Position numbers and translations under genes: made by a program. Below are positions 59,163 through 64,000 of a stretch of DNA of 64,000 nucleotides, piece by piece; the stretch's first letter is position 1; every line of letters starts with the position of its first letter. The notes beneath the pieces were generated by a model. It was not told the origin of the DNA. It did no database searches and saw only the letters and a program-made list of their open reading frames with translations. This DNA comes from Natronolimnobius sp. AArcel1 (GTDB lineage Archaea; Halobacteriota; Halobacteria; Halobacteriales; Natrialbaceae), in contig NZ_JAAKXY010000003.1 of the NCBI RefSeq assembly GCF_011043775.1, forward strand, positions 558,001 through 622,000, given 5' to 3'.

Positions 59163-59948
59163 ATGACCAGCTCTCGCCCCGACCTCGAGCCCGACGCCTC
59201 CCTCTCGAGAGCCGAGATGGAATCGCTCCAGCGCGACATCGCGGCGGCCGCGGTGTTCGAAGACGATCTTGCCTTTGAGCCAACGACGCTTTCGAACCCG
59301 CTGGCTGCGGCTGCGGGAGATGCGGACGGCGACCAGCCGATTGTCGCCGGCGTCGATCAGTCCTTTCTGACGAACGACGAGGGCGAGCAAGACCGCGCGC
59401 TCAGTGCCGTCGTCGCCATGCAAGGCGGCGACGTGCTCGAGCGAGTTCATGCGATTACGCCACTCGAGAGTCCCTACATTCCGGGCCTCCTCTCCTTTCG
59501 CGAGGGACGGCCGATTCTGGCGGCGCTCGAGAAACTCTCCGTCGACCCCGATCTCCTGCTGTTCGACGGGAGTGGGCGCATTCACTTTCGGCAGGCCGGA
59601 ATTGCAACGCATATGGGCGTCGTACTGGACGTGCCGGCCATCGGGGTCGCAAAGAGTCTGCTCTGTGGCGAGCCACTCGAGGAAACCGCGGATCGCTCGG
59701 TGGGAACACAGATTCCGATTGAGGCGGACGACTCCGTCGACGCACCCGCGGGGACCGTCCTCGGCTACGCGGTCCAGACCCGCCAGTACGACTCGCCGAA
59801 TCGCCATATCAACCCACTGTACGTCAGTCCCGGCCACCGGGTCGGCGCGGAGACGGCGGCCGACATCGCGCTCGCACTCGCCGGATCGTACAAACTGCCG
59901 GAACCCGTTCGACTCGCCGATTCCGAGGCGACGGCGGCCAAACCCTGA
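59163..59948 (+). CDS. nfi: Endonuclease V
   Basis: This 261-residue protein has the family core: 'PIVAGVDQSFLTN' (catalytic Asp about 63), 'PYIPGLLSFREGRPILAALE' (conserved Glu), 'PDLLLFDGSGRIHFRQAGIA' (Asp about 140) and 'THMGVVLDVPAIGVAKSLLC'. It nicks DNA (or RNA) one base 3' of deoxyinosine. The start fits the N-terminal helix 'ASLSRAEMESLQRDIAAAAV'. It lies 63 bp after the rhomboid gene. The full length is slightly greater than in bacteria. Confidence 0.93.
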   Translation: MTSSRPDLEPDASLSRAEMESLQRDIAAAAVFEDDLAFEPTTLSNPLAAAAGDADGDQPIVAGVDQSFLTNDEGEQDRALSAVVAMQGGDVLERVHAITPLESPYIPGLLSFREGRPILAALEKLSVDPDLLLFDGSGRIHFRQAGIATHMGVVLDVPAIGVAKSLLCGEPLEETADRSVGTQIPIEADDSVDAPAGTVLGYAVQTRQYDSPNRHINPLYVSPGHRVGAETAADIALALAGSYKLPEPVRLADSEATAAKP

Positions 59949-60050
59949 CTCGAGCCATGGCCACCCAATCCGGATTAGACAGCAAACGTGACAGTCCGCT
60001 TGGCGAGACAAACCGTCGATACTTAGGTATCGACTCACGTACCGGACCGT

Positions 60051-61193
60051 ATGACCACCGCTGAGGACGACGCGGGGACGGACGAAACCGGCGACGAGTC
60101 GGCGGAACCGGCCGAGGACGCCGATCCAGAGCCAGTCGAGTCGACACCACCCGAGAGAGAGGATGACGCCAACCTCGAGACGGACGATCCTGAAACCGGC
60201 GAACCAGCAGCTGAGCCGGCCACCGAAAGCGAGCCGGCGGCTACAGCCGACGCAGGCGCTGGGACGGGTGACACCTCGGGTGAAGCAACTGCGACAGACA
60301 CTGACACTGGCGCAACCGACGCTGGAGCAACCAGTGAGACGACGACTGACACAGCCAACGAGCGCTACACGCGCAAGAAGTGCGTCCTGATCACTGGCTG
60401 TTCCTCGGGTATTGGCCGTGCGACTGCCCTCGCGTTCTTGCAGTCGAACTGGCAGGTCGTCGCGACGGCTCGCAACACCGACGATATTACCGACCTCGAG
60501 GAGGCAGGGTGTACGACGCTCGCACTCGACGTGACCGATCCCGAACAGGTCGCTCGCGCAGTCGAAGAAACCGTCGAGATCGGCGGTGCAATCGACTGTC
60601 TCGTCAACAACGCTGGCTACGCCCAGATGGGGCCACTCGAGGACGTGTCTACGGCGGATCTCCACCGCCAGTTCGACGTGAACGTCTACGGCCCGCACAG
60701 ACTCACCCGTGCCGCATTGCCCCACATGCGCGCCCAGGGAGAAGGCCGAATCATCAACGTCTCGAGCGTCATCGGCCGGATTTCGATTCCCGGCTCCGGT
60801 GCGTATGCCGGCTCGAAACACGCTCTCGAGGCGATGAGCGACGCGCTCCGAGCGGAAGCTGAGGAGTTCGGTATCGAAGTCGTCATCGTCGAACCCGGCC
60901 CAGTCGAGACGGAGTTTACGAATCGTGTCGACGAGGAACTACCCGAAGACCAGCGTACACCAGCCTACGAGGCGCTGTACGAACTCTACGACGATATGCA
61001 ACTGATCGGCGGTGGCGGTCCATTCGCCTCCGACCCCGAAGACGTCGCTCGCGCGATTCTCGAGTCCGCGACGACCTCCGAGCCACCCGCGCGATATCCA
61101 GTTGGCCCGCTGGCGCAGTACGGCGTCTACGCCCGCTACCTGCCGGATCGGCTGCGTGATGCTGGCTACGGATTACTCCGGAAACTGACCTGA
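60051..61193 (+). CDS. Short-chain dehydrogenase/reductase with long acidic N-terminal extension
   Basis: The classical SDR domain covers about 108-380: cofactor motif 'VLITGCSSGIGRATALAFLQ', 'LVNNAGYAQMGPLEDVS', Ser in 'IINVSSVIGRISIPGSGAYA' and the catalytic 'YAGSKHALEAMSDALRAEAE' (Tyr and Lys). The first 105 residues are a low-complexity stretch of Ala, Asp, Glu, Gly and Thr. This is a normal fold with an unusual halophilic tail. The substrate is unknown. Internal starts for the bare domain are not obvious, so I keep the long form. Confidence 0.88.
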   Translation: MTTAEDDAGTDETGDESAEPAEDADPEPVESTPPEREDDANLETDDPETGEPAAEPATESEPAATADAGAGTGDTSGEATATDTDTGATDAGATSETTTDTANERYTRKKCVLITGCSSGIGRATALAFLQSNWQVVATARNTDDITDLEEAGCTTLALDVTDPEQVARAVEETVEIGGAIDCLVNNAGYAQMGPLEDVSTADLHRQFDVNVYGPHRLTRAALPHMRAQGEGRIINVSSVIGRISIPGSGAYAGSKHALEAMSDALRAEAEEFGIEVVIVEPGPVETEFTNRVDEELPEDQRTPAYEALYELYDDMQLIGGGGPFASDPEDVARAILESATTSEPPARYPVGPLAQYGVYARYLPDRLRDAGYGLLRKLT

Positions 61194-61271
61194 ACGCCAC
61201 GGTGTGTGCCCTTGATTCGGGACCCAGACAGCGACAGAACCTTTTTCTCGAGTCAGGCGGAGAGACAATTC

Positions 61272-61832
61272 ATGTCCGCCGACTCATCCCCGCCCTCCAG
61301 TGTCGTCTCGCTCGCCGATACCGTTTCTGAATGGCTGTATGCGATCTGTGGGTGGCTGCTAATCGCAATCGGCGTGGTGATGACGGTGACCGCCAGTTTG
61401 AATCTCGTCGACGCGGGATTGGCCGACTCCTCACTGCTCGGTGCAATGGTCATGTTCGGATCCGCATTTATGCTCATCGCGTTCGGTATTTTCGTTAACC
61501 CGCGATTTCGTCGCCGACTCGAGCGTCGTCACGAGCCCACGCAGTTCGGGCGTGTCCGCAGTGTCGACCAGCGTACTATCGGACCTGAAGAAGAGTGCGA
61601 CGAGACGTGCATCTCCTGTCAGGGAACAATTGAGACGGGGCTCATCCGCCGGTATCGCGAGGAATCCGCTATTGCCGGCGTGCCCGTCTACACGCACTCT
61701 GAGGGGTACAATCACTACTGTCTCCAGTGTGCCTCGAGCGAAGTTCTGGGTGAGCCACCTGCCGATGTCGACGGGGCGGACGACCACCAGAGCCGCCGTT
61801 CCGAAGACGAACCACTCTTTGACCGGCAATGA
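61272..61832 (+). CDS. Membrane protein with Cys-pair zinc-binding domain, unknown
   Basis: The ATG at 61272 gives 186 residues. Two membrane helices (about 20-45 and 52-75) are followed by a cytoplasmic domain with 'CDETCISCQGTIETGLIRRY' and 'YNHYCLQCASSEVLG', which look like a zinc-binding site built from two Cys pairs. The C-terminus is acidic. No family name can be given. Confidence 0.75.
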   Translation: MSADSSPPSSVVSLADTVSEWLYAICGWLLIAIGVVMTVTASLNLVDAGLADSSLLGAMVMFGSAFMLIAFGIFVNPRFRRRLERRHEPTQFGRVRSVDQRTIGPEEECDETCISCQGTIETGLIRRYREESAIAGVPVYTHSEGYNHYCLQCASSEVLGEPPADVDGADDHQSRRSEDEPLFDRQ

Positions 61833-61904
61833 TCGACGAAAATCGAACGGATCCGTGTTGTCGATGACAATCCGAAGAGTGCCTTGGAAGTTACCTGACG
61901 CGCT

Positions 61905-63776
61905 CTATGAATCCCAGGCCTCGACGAACTCGGTTGGGAGTGTTCCGACGTCAATCCCCCAAGCGATCGGCAGCCACACGAGCGCAACGGCGGTAATCAA
62001 AAGTATCCCGATTATGTTGAGCCCAACCCCGACTTTGGCCATCTGCGGGAGCGTAATGTAGCCGCTGCCGAAGACAATTGCGTTCGGCGGCGTTGCGACC
62101 GGGAGCATGAACGCGAACGAGGCTGCGGTCGCAGCCGCGATCATCAGTCCGAAGGGGTGGACGCCGATGCCCACTGCAACGCCGGCGAGGATTGGCATCA
62201 ACATTGCCGTCGTCGCCGTGTTCGACGTAACTTCGGTCAGGAAGATCGTCATGACGACCACCGACAGAAGGATGAGAACCATGGGGACGCCAGCAAGCGC
62301 CTGTAGTTGCTCGCCGATCCACGCTGCGAGACCGGTATCGCCGAAGCCGGAGGCGATGGCGAGCCCGCCACCGAACAAGAGGATGACACCCCACGGGATG
62401 TCGACGGCGTTCTCCCAGTCCAGTAAGAACGTGTGATCGCCGTCCTCGGTCGTCGTCGGCAGCGTAAAGAGGATCATCGCGCCGCCGATCGCGACGACAG
62501 TGTCGGCGTCTTCGGGGACAGGGACCCCGAAAACTGGATCGAGAACCAGAGCGATCGCGCCAGGAACGATCGCTGGGGAAGAATCGAACTGGCCGATCAG
62601 GCTGGCCCCGATCCAGGCGACGGCCATGCCGACAAAGACGACAAGGACCAGTTTCTCTTGCTTGCCCATCACGCCAAGGTCGGAGAGTTGTCGATCGATC
62701 GTGTCGGCACCGATCGGTAACTCGTCGAACTGCGGTGACATCGCGATACGCGTGACGTACAGGTACACTGTCGCCAGACCGACGAGTGAGATCGGGACCC
62801 CATAGAGCATCCACTGGGCGAAGGAGATTGACTCGCCGAACAACTCGTTGGCCTGGCCCGCAAAGAGGATGTTTGGTGGCGTCCCGATCAGCGTTGCGAC
62901 GCCGCCCACGGAGGCACCGTAGGCGATACACAGCATCAGCGCTACGCCGAACGAGAAGTTACCCTGACTGGTGTCGATGTCGAGTCCAGTCTCATCGATC
63001 AGGTCAGCGGTCTGGTAGATGACCGCCAGCGCGATCGGCACCATCATCATCACAGTCGCGCTGTTCGAGACCCACATCGAGAGAAACGCCGTCGCGATCA
63101 TGAACCCGAGAATAAGCCTCGAGGGTTCCGTGCCGACAGCTTTGATGGTTCGCAGGGCGATCCGTCGGTGCAGCCCCCACCGCTGCATCGCCATCGCAAG
63201 GAAGAAACCACCCATAAAGAGAAAGATCAGTGGATCGGCGTACGACGGTGTGGTGTCTTCGGCTGGCAACGCCCCGGTCAGTGGAAACAACGGAATCGGC
63301 AGTAGCGACGTTGCAGGGATCGGAATCGCCTCGGACATCCACCAGACGGCCACCCAGGCGGTGACTGCGGCGACTGCCTGACCTTCCGGCGTGAGTCCCT
63401 CCGGCGTCGGCGAAAGGTAGATCAGTGCGAACAGCAGCGGCCCGAGCACGAAGCCGATTTTCTGTCGAAGTCCGTATGTCCCGCCACCGACGTCGAACGG
63501 ATTTCCATCGTCGCCCCGGTCACCGTTGTTGCCGCCGTCTGGATCCGACCCGTTGCCGTCTCCCGAGTTTCGGCCACCATCCGCGAACGCCTTCTCGGCG
63601 AGTTGTTTTTCCTCGTCGGTCACGCCGTCCATGTCTCGGACGATAGCCGGCCCGTCAAGGCGGAGGTACGCTTTCGTCTGAGCGTTGAGTCGCCACAGAT
63701 AGTTCCAGATCTTTTGAATAAACGTTTGACCTGTTTCCCGGGAGATATCCACCATTATTCCGTTCATTCCTGCCAA
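61905..63776 (-). CDS. SLC13/DASS family sodium-coupled anion transporter
   Basis: The 623 residues begin with about 100 hydrophilic residues that include an Asp/Gly/Asn linker. About 12 membrane helices follow. The two Na+-binding SNT-type motifs of the family appear as 'SMWVSNSATVMMMVPIALAV' and 'LTEVTSNTATTAMLMPILAG', and 'FALIYLSPTPEGLTPEGQAV' and 'GLAIASGFGDTGLAAWIGEQ' match the family. It should move di- or tricarboxylates or sulfate with Na+. The N-terminal extension is unusually long. M4 or M8 could be the start. Confidence 0.9.
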   Translation of the reverse strand: MAGMNGIMVDISRETGQTFIQKIWNYLWRLNAQTKAYLRLDGPAIVRDMDGVTDEEKQLAEKAFADGGRNSGDGNGSDPDGGNNGDRGDDGNPFDVGGGTYGLRQKIGFVLGPLLFALIYLSPTPEGLTPEGQAVAAVTAWVAVWWMSEAIPIPATSLLPIPLFPLTGALPAEDTTPSYADPLIFLFMGGFFLAMAMQRWGLHRRIALRTIKAVGTEPSRLILGFMIATAFLSMWVSNSATVMMMVPIALAVIYQTADLIDETGLDIDTSQGNFSFGVALMLCIAYGASVGGVATLIGTPPNILFAGQANELFGESISFAQWMLYGVPISLVGLATVYLYVTRIAMSPQFDELPIGADTIDRQLSDLGVMGKQEKLVLVVFVGMAVAWIGASLIGQFDSSPAIVPGAIALVLDPVFGVPVPEDADTVVAIGGAMILFTLPTTTEDGDHTFLLDWENAVDIPWGVILLFGGGLAIASGFGDTGLAAWIGEQLQALAGVPMVLILLSVVVMTIFLTEVTSNTATTAMLMPILAGVAVGIGVHPFGLMIAAATAASFAFMLPVATPPNAIVFGSGYITLPQMAKVGVGLNIIGILLITAVALVWLPIAWGIDVGTLPTEFVEAWDS

Positions 63777-63928
63777 AGTGTATAAACAGTACCGATAGTG
63801 GCCTTTCGAAAGGGAACGCTACATATCTATCGAGCCAGCCTCATCGGCGATAAACATTAGATTAGTTTCATGTATGACGGTCGCTCGAGAGCGGATGTGT
63901 TTACACTCATCACGGCCTACCTCGAGGT

Positions 63929-64000
63929 ATGCCACTATTACAGTTCGATACGACGCTATCCCTGTCGGCCGAAGAAAAAGCGTCGCTCGCAGACCGGGTA
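63929..64000 (+). CDS. Tautomerase-fold protein (3' partial)
   Basis: Twenty-four codons are visible: 'MPLLQFDTTLSLSAEEKASL' then ADRV. A Pro right after Met, followed by a beta strand and a helix, is the start of the tautomerase/MIF superfamily, in which Pro1 is the catalytic base. The gene continues beyond the window. The assignment rests on this short stretch alone. Confidence 0.55.
   Translation, partial: MPLLQFDTTLSLSAEEKASLADRV

Noticed and set aside
58566-60821. A 751-residue minus-strand frame opposite rhomboid, endonuclease V and SDR
   Set aside because: It is a shadow of three clear plus-strand genes and has Cys/Arg-rich nonsense composition.

Overview
The window is chromosomal DNA of a halophilic archaeon, most like the Natrialbales (Natrialba, Natrinema and Haloterrigena relatives). 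This is inferred from the GC-rich, CTCGAG-rich sequence, strongly acidic proteins, twin-arginine signals, a PGF-CTERM surface protein, TATA boxes about 28-32 nt before start codons (leaderless transcripts), and archaeal marker genes (Orc1/Cdc6, SecE, Spt5/NusG, MBF1, TiaS, TrmB, DRG GTPase, haloarchaeal glucose dehydrogenase). I see no CRISPR array, transposase, integrase or rRNA. No database search was possible, so product names rest on recognised motifs.

Layout. 1-3931: a partial surface/CARDB-like protein and an MMPL/RND exporter. 3932-6197: a candidate replication origin, with an orc1/cdc6 gene between inverted ORB-like repeats and an 18-bp tandem array. 6198-9155: a membrane-anchored protein with about 13 tandem YegP/DUF1508-like units, tail to tail with a sugar transferase. 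10803-19252: housekeeping and catabolic genes (UspA, two small membrane proteins, ThuA, aldo-keto reductase, esterase, double VOC protein, NhaC antiporter, DRG GTPase). 19411-28000: PGF-CTERM surface protein, TiaS, a COG1395 regulator, glutaredoxin, NCS2 permease, TrkA-domain protein and an orphan DNA methyltransferase. 28064-35701: glutathionyl-hydroquinone reductase, an epimerase remnant, lipoprotein, AI-2E family transporter, SRPBCC, HAD hydrolase and a MutS5-like ATPase. 35801-41942: a secreted GH11 xylanase with two carbohydrate-binding modules, PurF, small membrane proteins, tRNA-Leu(GAG) with a scrambled duplicate beside it, MBF1 and AlaX.

42000-50007 is a coherent alpha-glucan and glucose cluster: GH13 amylase, GH15 glucoamylase, TrmB regulator, glucose dehydrogenase and gluconate dehydratase, which together are the entry to the semi-phosphorylative Entner-Doudoroff pathway. 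The gluconate dehydratase promoter has an exact TACT-N7-GAGTA TrmB-type site and the glucose dehydrogenase promoter has a one-mismatch version, so the cluster appears to be controlled by its own regulator. 50177-64000 holds an HtrA protease, SecE-Spt5, a striking 134-bp tandem repeat that starts inside the spt5 coding sequence, PHP, Mut7-C and PolX genes, a zinc-finger rhomboid protease, endonuclease V, an SDR, an SLC13 transporter and the start of a tautomerase.

The most interesting non-coding signals are the origin repeats, the spt5-derived 134-bp repeats whose hairpin shows compensatory changes between copies, and the tRNA-Leu duplication with a hairpin-rich interior.
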